Source: Microbacterium sp. (GTDB lineage Bacteria > Actinomycetota > Actinomycetes > Actinomycetales > Microbacteriaceae). Taken from it: a stretch of 6,278 bases of DNA. A model generated the notes under the pieces. That model did not search any database. It was not told the origin of the DNA and saw nothing but the letters and a program-made list of their open reading frames with translations. A program made the translations under genes and the position numbers. The stretch lies in contig QFPD01000134.1 in the NCBI GenBank assembly GCA_003248845.1, positions 1 through 6,278 on the forward strand, read 5' to 3'. The first letter of the stretch is position 1. Each line of letters opens with the position of its first letter. Of this stretch, positions 1 to 6,278 are shown in pieces.

Positions 1-1040
1 GGAACGGCGCACACGTCGGAGCGCTGGTGGTGGGCCGTGGCGGCCTCTCCGTTGGCGACGTCGATCGTGCGCAGCGCGTGCGGCACGGTGGCGATCGGCT
101 TCATGCCGGCGCGAACGCGCAGAACGGTGCCCGTGGACATGCCGCCCTCCGTGCCCCCGGCGCGGTCGGACGAGCGCGTGATGCCCTCGTCTGTCGCGAA
201 CAGCTCGTCGTGCGCGGCCGAACCCCGACGACGCGTCGTCTCGAAGCCGTCTCCGACCTCGACGCCCTTGATCGCCTGGATCGACATGAGCGCCTGCGCG
301 AGGCGTCCGTCCAAGCGCCGGTCCCACTGCACGTGCGAACCCAGTCCCGGCGGAAGACCGTACGCGAGGACCTCCACGATGCCGCCGAGGGTGTCCCCGT
401 CGCGCTTCGCGGCATCCACCTCGGCGACCATCGCCGCTGAGGTCTCACCGTCGAAGCAGCGCAGCGGATCGGCATCCAGCGCATCGACGTCATCGGGCGT
501 CGGAAGGGGGCGACCGCCCGGGACCTGCACAGGACCGATCGAGAGGGTGTGCGAGACGAGGCGGATACCGAGCTCACCGAGGAAGGACCGCGCGATCGCT
601 CCGAGCGCGACACGCGCCGCCGTCTCGCGCGCACTCGCGCGCTCGAGGATCGGGCGGGCCTCGTCGAAGCCGTACTTCTGCATGCCGACGAGATCGGCGT
701 GACCGGGCCGCGGCCGGGTCAGCGCGGCGCCGCGACCGCGAGAGCGGTCCGTGAGCTCGACGGGCTCGGCGCTCATGACCTCGACCCACTTGGGCCACTC
801 GGTGTTCCCGACGCGCAGCGCGATCGGGCTGCCGATGGAGAATCCGTGACGCACACCGGCGGAGATCGTGAGTTCATCCTCCTCGAACTTCATCCGCGAG
901 CCGCGGCCGTAGCCGAGCTTGCGGCGCGCGAGGTCGGCCTGGATGGCCGCTCGCGAGATCGGGACGCCGGACGGCAGACCCTCCATGAAGGCGACGAGTT
1001 CGGGGCCGTGCGATTCGCCGGCCGTGAGCACGCGGAGCAT
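1..1040 (-). CDS. aroC: Chorismate synthase (3'-truncated by window edge)
   Basis: AroC converts 5-enolpyruvylshikimate-3-phosphate to chorismate, the last step of the shikimate pathway. It needs reduced FMN although the reaction has no net redox change. The ATG at 1040 gives the family N-terminus [12 protein letters not shown], with the conserved catalytic H11. The frame then runs without a stop to the window edge, showing 346 full residues. The usual actinobacterial length is about 395-410, so roughly 50-60 residues are cut off. Visible motifs are [18 protein letters not shown] (39-56, anion-binding Arg residues), [16 protein letters not shown] (102-117, second conserved His H114), [13 protein letters not shown] (133-145), [14 protein letters not shown] (253-266), [10 protein letters not shown] (295-304) and HQRSDVCAV (338-346), the start of the C-terminal signature. 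All key residues in the visible part are intact. Only 4 nt separate it from aroE, so the two shikimate genes are co-transcribed and probably coupled. In many actinobacteria aroK and aroB come next; that lies outside the window. Confidence 0.97.
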   Translation of the reverse strand, partial: MLRVLTAGESHGPELVAFMEGLPSGVPISRAAIQADLARRKLGYGRGSRMKFEEDELTISAGVRHGFSIGSPIALRVGNTEWPKWVEVMSAEPVELTDRSRGRGAALTRPRPGHADLVGMQKYGFDEARPILERASARETAARVALGAIARSFLGELGIRLVSHTLSIGPVQVPGGRPLPTPDDVDALDADPLRCFDGETSAAMVAEVDAAKRDGDTLGGIVEVLAYGLPPGLGSHVQWDRRLDGRLAQALMSIQAIKGVEVGDGFETTRRRGSAAHDELFATDEGITRSSDRAGGTEGGMSTGTVLRVRAGMKPIATVPHALRTIDVANGEAATAHHQRSDVCAV

Positions 1041-1044
1041 CCCC

Positions 1045-1917
1045 CTAGTCTCCCATGAGCGCGGAGCGCATGACGGCCACGACGGCCTCCTCGCCCGGGA
1101 GCGGCAGGTCGGCATCTCCCGCGGTGAAGATGCGGACCTGACGCACCGCTTGGTGCAGCAGCATGCCGAGGCCGTTCACCGCGCGGCCGCCAGCGGCCTC
1201 CCACGCGACCGCGAGCGGAGTCGGCCACGTGCCGTAGACGACGTCGTAGAGCACCCCTCCTCCAGCTGCGAGGCTGTTCCCCGCGCCATCGGGCAGCGTG
1301 GCGCCGCCCGGCAGCGTCGACAGCGTCACGGAGACCGCGTCGGCCGGGGCCGTTCCGAAATCGCGCCCTGTCACGGTCACGCCGATCCGCGCACCCAGAG
1401 CGGCGAGGGGCCCCACCGCCGCGGCCCGCCGCGCCACCACTTCGACCTCGCATGCGCCAAGGTCGGCGAGGGCGACGAGCGCCGAGGTCGCCGTCGCGCC
1501 CGCGCCTACGATCCGGGCCCGCTCGACCGTGCTCGCCCCGTGATCGCGCAGATCGGCGACGAGCCCCGCCACGTCGGTGTTGTAGCCGTGCGGGCCGTCG
1601 ACCGACATGACCAGCGTGTTGACGGCGCCCGTCAGCGTCGCGAAACGATCCCGCGTCACCGCCGCCTCGTACGCCACGCCCTTCAGCGGGTAGGTGAGGG
1701 AGAGTCCACGAAACTCGGCGCCGAGCGACGCGAGTTCCGCCGGGAAGGATGCCTCATCGACGCGCCGTCGCCCATACGACCACGGCAGACCGAGCTCGCG
1801 GTACGCGGCGGCGTGCAGGCGCGGCGACAAGCTGTGCGCGATCGGGTCGCCCCAAACCTCCAGGCTGTTCCGGGTGACAGAGTGGGCGGACACGGCCTCA
1901 GCAGTCGTCGCTGTCAT
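1045..1917 (-). CDS. aroE: Shikimate dehydrogenase (NADP+-dependent)
   Basis: AroE reduces 3-dehydroshikimate to shikimate with NADPH, the fourth shikimate-pathway step, in the cytoplasm. The protein has 290 residues from the ATG at 1917, close to the usual 270-290. The shikimate-binding half shows [10 protein letters not shown] (23-32), GLSLTYPLK (71-79, catalytic K79), GAVNT (97-101) and GYNTD (111-115, catalytic D115). The nucleotide-binding loop is VGAGATA (137-143). Near the C-terminus are [12 protein letters not shown] (224-235) and [10 protein letters not shown] (248-257, Q256). Two positions differ from E. coli: the Asn of NVTxPxK is Ser73, and the NRT cofactor motif is replaced by AR-R (162-164). 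Both look like actinobacterial variants, not damage. The frame is open to an ATG at 1968, but that adds 17 residues lying wholly inside mltG. The ATG at 1917 fits the family N-terminus and has AGGAG upstream. A GTG at residue 9 is also possible. The start overlaps mltG by 20 nt; the TAG stop is 4 nt before aroC. Confidence 0.94.
   Translation of the reverse strand: MTATTAEAVSAHSVTRNSLEVWGDPIAHSLSPRLHAAAYRELGLPWSYGRRRVDEASFPAELASLGAEFRGLSLTYPLKGVAYEAAVTRDRFATLTGAVNTLVMSVDGPHGYNTDVAGLVADLRDHGASTVERARIVGAGATATSALVALADLGACEVEVVARRAAAVGPLAALGARIGVTVTGRDFGTAPADAVSVTLSTLPGGATLPDGAGNSLAAGGGVLYDVVYGTWPTPLAVAWEAAGGRAVNGLGMLLHQAVRQVRIFTAGDADLPLPGEEAVVAVMRSALMGD
1050..1054 (-). promoter_or_regulatory. 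Possible Shine-Dalgarno site for aroC
   Basis: GGGAG on the minus strand lies 9 nt upstream of the aroC ATG at 1040 and is read within the final Met-Gly-Asp codons of aroE. The run of five G directly before the ATG is too close to serve as the site. Confidence 0.5.
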
Positions 1918-3385
1918 TGGCCGAGCACCACTCCTGCCACTGCGCGACAGCCTTCTCGTGCTCGGCATACGTCGTCGAGAAGACGGTCTCGCCGGTGTCG
2001 AGATTGACGGTCACGAAGTAGAGCCACGGTCCGTCGGCGGGATGCATCGCGGCATCGATCGCGACGTCTCCCGGATTCGCGATCGGACCGATGGGGAGGC
2101 CGGGATGCAGATACGTGTTCCAGGGGTTGTCGTTCTCGAGCGCCTCGGCGGACGAGCTCACGGTTCCCTTGTTGATCTCGTTGAATCCGTACTGCGCCGT
2201 CGAGTCCATCTGCAGGAGGCCGTGGGTCTCCTCGTTGTCCGGGTCGAGACGGTTCTCGATCACGCGCGACACCTTGTAGAAGTCCTGGGTGAACCGCGCC
2301 TCCCGCTGGATGATCGAGGCGATCGTGAGGATGCGCTCACGCTGGTCGACCGGCACGCCCGCGGCATCCAGCGACTGCACCGTACGGTCCACCATCGTCT
2401 GGATCATCTGCTGCGCCGTGGTTCCCGGGTCGAACGTGTACGTGGCGGGGAACAGCCACCCCTCGAGCGATGACGCGGCGACGCCGTACACGGACGGGTC
2501 CGCGACAGCAGCCTCGAGGTCGGCGAGCGGCATGCCCGTGCCGTCGGCGACGCGCGCGAGCGTGGTCTCGAGAGTGAGTCCCTCGGGGAGCTGCGCGGTG
2601 TTCTCGCGCCGGTTCGCCGGGTCCTTCAGAGCGGTCAGCGCGGCGGCAGAGGACATCTTCTGTTTGAGCGTGTACACACCGGGCTGGAACGTCGGGTTCT
2701 GCGCGGTCTTGATGAGGTAGTCGTAGAACGCACTGTCGGTCTTCGTGACCCCCGACTGGAAGAGGGTCGTGGAAATCGACGAGCCGGTGTCGCCCGAGAC
2801 GATGGTCACGCTGACCTCGCCTTCGGCGATGCCGTCCTCGTAGTCCTTCGGCTCCTCCCAACCCATGAACGCGCGGATCTTGTCCTCATACGTCGTCCAG
2901 ACGTAGAAGCCGCCCCCGACGATGCCGCCGAGGATCGCGAGGATCACCGCGAACACGACCCAGCCGGCGATGCGGCTCTTGCGCCGGTCGCGCTGGTGGC
3001 GTTCGATGCGGGCGCGGTCATCGGCGTCATGCGCGTCCGCGGCGAAGAGCGCTTCGACGCCCTGAGTCGCACGCGCGGCGGCGACGGGTACGGGATCGAC
3101 CGCAGGCTCCGGCTCATCGCCGATGCTCCCGGACGCCGTCGCCGCGGGGCTGCGCCGTCCGGCCGGCGTCGACGCGACGGGCGCCGCCGGAGCACTCGCA
3201 GAAGCGCCATCCCCCTCGGTGCGCCCTGCCTCCGCCGCTTCGCGCGCGGCGCGTCGACTGCCCGGCGCGGCGGCCGACGGCGCCTGCGAGCGGGGGGCCG
3301 GCGCCGCAGACGGCGCCGACGCGGGCGTGGGAAGCTTCGTGAAGAGGTCCGCGAACGGATCGTCGTTCGGCGGGGTGTCGGGCAT
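1898..3385 (-). CDS. mltG: Endolytic murein transglycosylase MltG (YceG-like)
   Basis: This is a complete 495-residue inner-membrane lytic transglycosylase. The family cleaves nascent glycan strands inside the chain, and is thought to act as a terminator of glycan polymerisation. Residues 1-138 form a cytoplasmic tail rich in Ala, Pro, Ser and charged residues. It starts with DPFADLFTKLP (9-19) and ends in a basic patch (RHQRDRRKSR, 129-138). One transmembrane helix spans about 139-165 (IAGWVVFAVILAILGG...), giving N-in, C-out topology. The LysM-like subdomain covers about 190-255. The YceG catalytic domain follows, with LEGWLFPATYTF (308-319), ASIIQREA (356-363, E362 the inferred catalytic Glu), VSRVIENRLDP (372-382), LQMDSTAQYG (391-400) and YLHPGLPIGPIANPG (425-439). 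These match E. coli MltG motifs, except that the first Glu of the E. coli VEKE segment is Gln here. E. coli MltG is about 340 residues; the extra length is mostly the cytoplasmic tail. The C-terminus carries the protein's only two cysteines (487 and 495). The stop lies 20 nt inside aroE. Confidence 0.95.
   Translation of the reverse strand: MPDTPPNDDPFADLFTKLPTPASAPSAAPAPRSQAPSAAAPGSRRAAREAAEAGRTEGDGASASAPAAPVASTPAGRRSPAATASGSIGDEPEPAVDPVPVAAARATQGVEALFAADAHDADDRARIERHQRDRRKSRIAGWVVFAVILAILGGIVGGGFYVWTTYEDKIRAFMGWEEPKDYEDGIAEGEVSVTIVSGDTGSSISTTLFQSGVTKTDSAFYDYLIKTAQNPTFQPGVYTLKQKMSSAAALTALKDPANRRENTAQLPEGLTLETTLARVADGTGMPLADLEAAVADPSVYGVAASSLEGWLFPATYTFDPGTTAQQMIQTMVDRTVQSLDAAGVPVDQRERILTIASIIQREARFTQDFYKVSRVIENRLDPDNEETHGLLQMDSTAQYGFNEINKGTVSSSAEALENDNPWNTYLHPGLPIGPIANPGDVAIDAAMHPADGPWLYFVTVNLDTGETVFSTTYAEHEKAVAQWQEWCSANDSDDC
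1931..1935 (-). promoter_or_regulatory. Possible Shine-Dalgarno site for aroE
   Basis: AGGAG on the minus strand lies 13 nt upstream of the proposed aroE ATG at 1917, inside mltG. This spacing is longer than ideal, so initiation may be weak or may depend on ribosomes arriving from mltG. Confidence 0.4.
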
Positions 3386-3858
3386 CAGGGGCTCTCCTGC
3401 GATCCGGGAAGCAGGGCACCGGCCGGGGTACCGGTGCTCTTCTCGACGTCGATGGCGTGCTGGAGCAGCACCACCGCGGCGACCTGGTCGATAATCCTAC
3501 GAGAAGATTTCTGGGATCTCCCGGCATCGCGCATCGCGGCGTGTGCCGTCACGGTGCTCAGCCGCTCGTCCACGAGGCGAACGGGCGCTCCTGTTGTGGC
3601 GGCGAGCTCGGCGGCGAAGTCCCGCGCGTCCTCCGTTGATGCGGTCTCCCCGCCCGACAGACTCACCGGGAGCCCGACGAGAAGCTCGAACGCTTCGTAC
3701 TCGGTCGCAAGATCTGCGATGCGCCGGATGGATGCCTCGTTGCGCGGCACGGTCTCCACGGGTACCGCCAGGAGCCCGTCGGGATCGCATCGCGCGACGC
3801 CGACGCGGGCTGTGCCCACATCGATTCCGAGCCGCACACCGCGGCGGAACCCGCTCAC
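3385..3858 (-). CDS. ruvX: RuvX/YqgF family RNase H-fold nuclease (putative Holliday junction resolvase)
   Basis: This is a complete cytoplasmic protein of 157 residues, within the usual 135-170 range. The family has an RNase H-like fold. E. coli YqgF is implicated in maturation of the 16S rRNA 5' end, and family members, including the mycobacterial one, have been tested as Holliday-junction resolvases. The first acidic residue is D13 in RLGIDVGTARVGVA. The second motif is VGLPVSLSGGET (61-72). The conserved acidic pair is in DERLST (97-102, E98 the likely catalytic residue), and the C-terminal acidic motif is RRIIDQVAAVVLLQ (120-133, D124). The presumed D-E-D active site is therefore complete. 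I chose the GTG at 3858 because it gives the usual short leader before RLGIDVG, has GGAGG 10 nt upstream, and forms a 4-nt GTGA overlap with the alaS stop. The stop overlaps the mltG ATG by 1 nt. The family is certain; which activity dominates in this organism cannot be told from sequence. Confidence 0.95.
   Translation of the reverse strand: MSGFRRGVRLGIDVGTARVGVARCDPDGLLAVPVETVPRNEASIRRIADLATEYEAFELLVGLPVSLSGGETASTEDARDFAAELAATTGAPVRLVDERLSTVTAHAAMRDAGRSQKSSRRIIDQVAAVVLLQHAIDVEKSTGTPAGALLPGSQESP
3392..3398 (-). promoter_or_regulatory. Shine-Dalgarno site for mltG
   Basis: AGGAGAG on the minus strand ends 6 nt before the mltG ATG at 3385 and lies in the last codons of ruvX. It is the best-spaced ribosome binding site in the window and fixes the mltG start. 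Confidence 0.75.
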
Positions 3859-6278
3859 GCGGTCGCCGCCTCCAGCGCGCGCCGAACGGCGCCCAGCGCA
3901 TCCGCCAGCGCCCCCGTGTCCGTTCCACCGCCCTGGGCGACGTCGTCACGCCCGCCGCCGCCACCGCCGAGCGCCGCGGCCGCGATCTTTGCGAGAGCGC
4001 CGGCCTTCGCGCCGGCACCGCGCGCGACGTCATCGGTCGCGACGATGACGACCGGGCGCCCTGCCACCTCGGCGCCGAGCGCGACGACCGCACCAGCGCC
4101 GACGCGTTCGCGCACCTGCAGAGCGAGCGCGCGCACGTCGTCGCCGGATGCTGCGGCGCCGAGCGTCTCGGCCACCACCCGGAACGGTCCCACCGCGCTC
4201 GCCGCGCTGGCGAGGGCCGGGATGCGCCCCTCGAGAGCCTTCGCCTCGAATTGCGCGATGCGCTTCTCGGCCGACTTGAGGCTCGCTGAGAGTTCGGCGA
4301 TCTTGCTGGCGAGCTGGTCCTTGGGCGTCTTGAGCGACGACGTCAGCTGCGAGACGATCGCGCGCTCCGCGGCCAGCTCGCGGAAGGCATCGAGACCGAC
4401 CAGGGCCTCGACTCGACGGTTCGAGGCGCCGACCGACGATTCGCCGACGAGGCTCACGAGCCCGACCTCCGCGCTGGAGCCGACGTGCGTGCCGCCGCAG
4501 AGCTCGCGCGACCAGGGGCCCCCGATGTCGACCATCCGCACGGTCTCGCCGTACTTCTCGCCGAACAGTGCCATCGCGCCCGCCACCTTCGCCTCGTCGA
4601 GCGACAGCACGCGCGTCGTCACCTCGAGGTTGTCGCGGACGGCGTTGTTGGCGATCTCCTCGATCTCCGTCTTGGTCGCATCCGAGAGCGCCTGCCCCCA
4701 CGTGAAGTCGAAGCGCAGGTAACCGGCACGGTTGAGGGAACCGGCCTGCGTGGCGGTCTTGCCGAGCGTGTCGCGCAGCGCCGCGTGCACGAGGTGCGTC
4801 GCGGAATGCGCCTGCTGCGCGGCGCGGCGGTTCGCGGCATCCACGACCGTCGTCGCGGGCTGGTCGACGGCGACCTCACCGGTCGTCACCTCCACGGTGT
4901 GGCTCACGAGACCCGGGACGGGTCGCTGCACGTCGAGCACCTCGAGCTCGTAGCCCGGCCCGACGATGACGCCCTTATCGGCCACCTGACCGCCGCTCTC
5001 GGCGTACAGGGCGGTCTCGGCGAGGATGACCTCGACGATCTGTCCCGCGCCGGCGCTCGCGACGGGGTGACCCTCGGCGAGGATGCCGAGGACGGTCGAC
5101 TCCGTCTCGAGGTCGGTGTAGCCCGTGAAGACGGTCTCGCCCTTGGCGCGCAGATCACGGTAGACGCTCGTGTCGGCGAGCTGACGCTTCCGCGAGCGGG
5201 CGTCCGCTTTCGCCCGGGCGCGCTGCTCGGACATGAGCGTGTCGAACGCGCCGCGGTCCACCGTGAGCCCGGCTTCTTCGGCGATCTCGAGCGTCAGATC
5301 GATCGGGAAGCCGTATGTGTCGTGCAGCAGGAACGCCTCCGCGCCGCCGATTCCGGTCGCCCCCGACGCCTTCGCCGCCGCGATCGAGGCATCGAGGTTT
5401 TCCGAGCCCGCTGCGAGCGTGCGCAGGAAGGTCGCCTCCTCCGCGAGCGCGTACTGCGAAATGCGCGCGTAGTCGGTCGCGACCTCGGGGTAGGCGTCCT
5501 TCATGGCATCCCGCGACGTAGCGAAGAGTTCGGCGAACGTCGGCCCGTCGACGCCGAGCAGGCGCATCGCACGGATGACGCGGCGCATGAGGCGGCGGAG
5601 GATGTAGCCGCGCCCCTCGTTCGAGGGGGTCACCCCGTCGCTCATCAGCATGAGCGAGGATCGCACGTGATCGGCGACGACGCGGAAACGCACGTCGTCC
5701 TCGTGATTCGCGCCGTACGTCTTGCCGGAGAGCTCCACCGCCTTGTCGAGCACCGGACGCACCTGGTCGGTCTCGTACATGTTGTCGACGCCCTGCTTGA
5801 GGAAGGCGATGCGCTCGAGGCCCATGCCGGTGTCGACGTTCTTCGCCGGCAGCTCACCGACGATCGTGAAGTCGTACTTGCTTTTCACATCGGTGATCTC
5901 GTACTGCATGAACACGAGGTTCCAGATCTCGACGTAACGGTCGTCGTCGGTCGCAGGTCCCCCGTCGATCCCATACGCCGCCCCACGATCGAAGAAGATC
6001 TCCGAGCACGGGCCCGCGGGGCCCGGCAGCCCCGTCGACCAGTAGTTCGTGTCCTTGCCGAGGCGCTGGATCCGCTCCTCCGGGAGCCCCGCGATCTCGC
6101 GCCAGAGGTCGTGCGCCTCGTCATCCTCTTCGTAGACGGTGACCCAGAGATCCTTCGGGTCGAAGCCGAGACCGCCGTCTGCCTCGGGGGACGTCAGCAG
6201 CTCCCACGCGTAGCGGATCGCTCCCTCTTTGAAGTAGTCGCCGAACGACCAGTTGCCGAGCATCTGGAAGAACGTGCC
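3855..6278 (-). CDS. alaS: Alanyl-tRNA synthetase (5'-truncated by window edge)
   Basis: This class II synthetase charges tRNA-Ala with alanine in the cytoplasm and hydrolyses mischarged Ser/Gly-tRNA-Ala. The reading frame is open to the window edge, so 807 residues are visible. The family is usually about 870-900 residues, so roughly 75-85 N-terminal residues, including the start codon, are missing. Numbering from the first visible residue (Gly): the frame opens in the catalytic-domain motif GTFFQMLGNWSFGDYFK. EIWNLVFMQY lies near 117-126 and class II motif 3 (DTGMGLER) near 149-156. The tRNA-recognition segment SDGVTPSNEGRGYILRR follows near 213-229. The editing domain has its zinc ligands, H491 and H495 (HSATH) and C594 and H598 (CGGTH). 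A coiled-coil-like stretch follows, then the C-Ala/DHHA1 domain with a glycine-rich loop GGGGGGRDDVAQGGG at 771-785. All hallmark residues in the visible part are intact. The TGA stop overlaps the ruvX start. I am very sure of this call. Confidence 0.98.
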   Translation of the reverse strand, partial: GTFFQMLGNWSFGDYFKEGAIRYAWELLTSPEADGGLGFDPKDLWVTVYEEDDEAHDLWREIAGLPEERIQRLGKDTNYWSTGLPGPAGPCSEIFFDRGAAYGIDGGPATDDDRYVEIWNLVFMQYEITDVKSKYDFTIVGELPAKNVDTGMGLERIAFLKQGVDNMYETDQVRPVLDKAVELSGKTYGANHEDDVRFRVVADHVRSSLMLMSDGVTPSNEGRGYILRRLMRRVIRAMRLLGVDGPTFAELFATSRDAMKDAYPEVATDYARISQYALAEEATFLRTLAAGSENLDASIAAAKASGATGIGGAEAFLLHDTYGFPIDLTLEIAEEAGLTVDRGAFDTLMSEQRARAKADARSRKRQLADTSVYRDLRAKGETVFTGYTDLETESTVLGILAEGHPVASAGAGQIVEVILAETALYAESGGQVADKGVIVGPGYELEVLDVQRPVPGLVSHTVEVTTGEVAVDQPATTVVDAANRRAAQQAHSATHLVHAALRDTLGKTATQAGSLNRAGYLRFDFTWGQALSDATKTEIEEIANNAVRDNLEVTTRVLSLDEAKVAGAMALFGEKYGETVRMVDIGGPWSRELCGGTHVGSSAEVGLVSLVGESSVGASNRRVEALVGLDAFRELAAERAIVSQLTSSLKTPKDQLASKIAELSASLKSAEKRIAQFEAKALEGRIPALASAASAVGPFRVVAETLGAAASGDDVRALALQVRERVGAGAVVALGAEVAGRPVVIVATDDVARGAGAKAGALAKIAAAALGGGGGGRDDVAQGGGTDTGALADALGAVRRALEAATA
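3869..3873 (-). promoter_or_regulatory. Shine-Dalgarno site for ruvX
   Basis: GGAGG on the minus strand lies 10 nt upstream of the GTG at 3858, inside the last codons of alaS. It supports the GTG start over the next in-frame GTG (residue 8), and suggests that terminating alaS ribosomes can re-initiate here. Confidence 0.65.

Noticed and set aside
1041..1044. Possible terminator or promoter between aroE and aroC
   Set aside because: The gap is only 4 nt (GGGG), with no room for either element.
1918..1968. Upstream ATG at 1968 as the aroE start
   Set aside because: It would add 17 Arg/Ser-rich residues lying wholly within mltG and would exceed the family N-terminus. The ATG at 1917 fits better.
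919..2007. Long plus-strand open frame (362 codons) opposite aroE and aroC
   Set aside because: It lies antisense to two genes with clear catalytic motifs. Its translation is Arg/Ala/Gly/His-rich with no recognisable domain, typical of shadow frames in GC-rich coding DNA.
3277..3320. GC-rich short repeats (GACGGCGCC-type) near the start of mltG, considered as a hairpin or regulatory repeat
   Set aside because: They fall in codons for the Ala/Pro-rich tail of MltG and are explained by GCG/GCC/CCG codon repetition. No U-tract or consistent spacing is seen.
2996..4048. Plus-strand open frame of 350 codons opposite mltG, ruvX and the end of alaS
   Set aside because: The product is extremely Arg-rich with no motif or credible start. 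It spans three real genes on the other strand and is explained by base composition.
1..6278. Hexamer GGATGC/GCATCC seen about 16 times by hand count, considered as a possible genome-wide signal motif
   Set aside because: A same-composition control (GGATCG/CGATCC) occurs about as often, around 14 by hand count. The excess is therefore likely codon and dinucleotide bias. A whole-genome k-mer test against a Markov background would be decisive.

Overview
The window is a compact stretch of core chromosome from a high-GC Gram-positive bacterium. All genes lie on the minus strand. The roughly two-thirds GC content, the gene order alaS - ruvX - mltG - aroE - aroC, and the actinobacterial forms of AroE and MltG point to Actinomycetota, most likely Micrococcales of the Microbacteriaceae type (for example Microbacterium). 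The genus is an inference; no sequence search was run.

Layout in transcription order (high to low coordinates): (1) 6278-3855, alanyl-tRNA synthetase, missing its N-terminus at the window edge; (2) 3858-3385, RuvX/YqgF, complete; (3) 3385-1898, the endolytic murein transglycosylase MltG, complete, with a long disordered cytoplasmic tail; (4) 1917-1045, shikimate dehydrogenase AroE, complete; (5) 1040-1, chorismate synthase AroC, missing its C-terminus at the other window edge. The aroC gene runs off the window without a stop codon.

There is almost no non-coding DNA. The junctions are a 4-nt overlap (GTGA), a 1-nt overlap (TGATG), a 20-nt overlap and a 4-nt gap. Each downstream gene has a Shine-Dalgarno-like sequence inside the end of the gene before it. 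I see no room for an intergenic promoter or terminator and no RNA gene, mobile element, CRISPR array or long repeat. The genes look like the middle of one translationally coupled operon that continues past both edges.

The products serve different processes: tRNA-Ala charging (AlaS), 16S rRNA maturation and/or Holliday-junction processing (RuvX), termination of nascent glycan strands (MltG), and steps 4 and 7 of the shikimate pathway to chorismate (AroE, AroC). This mixed order is a known conserved actinobacterial arrangement. The plus strand carries only shadow ORFs expected in GC-rich coding DNA. I found no undescribed system. The most distinctive parts are the low-complexity cytoplasmic tail of MltG with its N-terminal DPFADLFTKLP motif, and the stop/start couplings.
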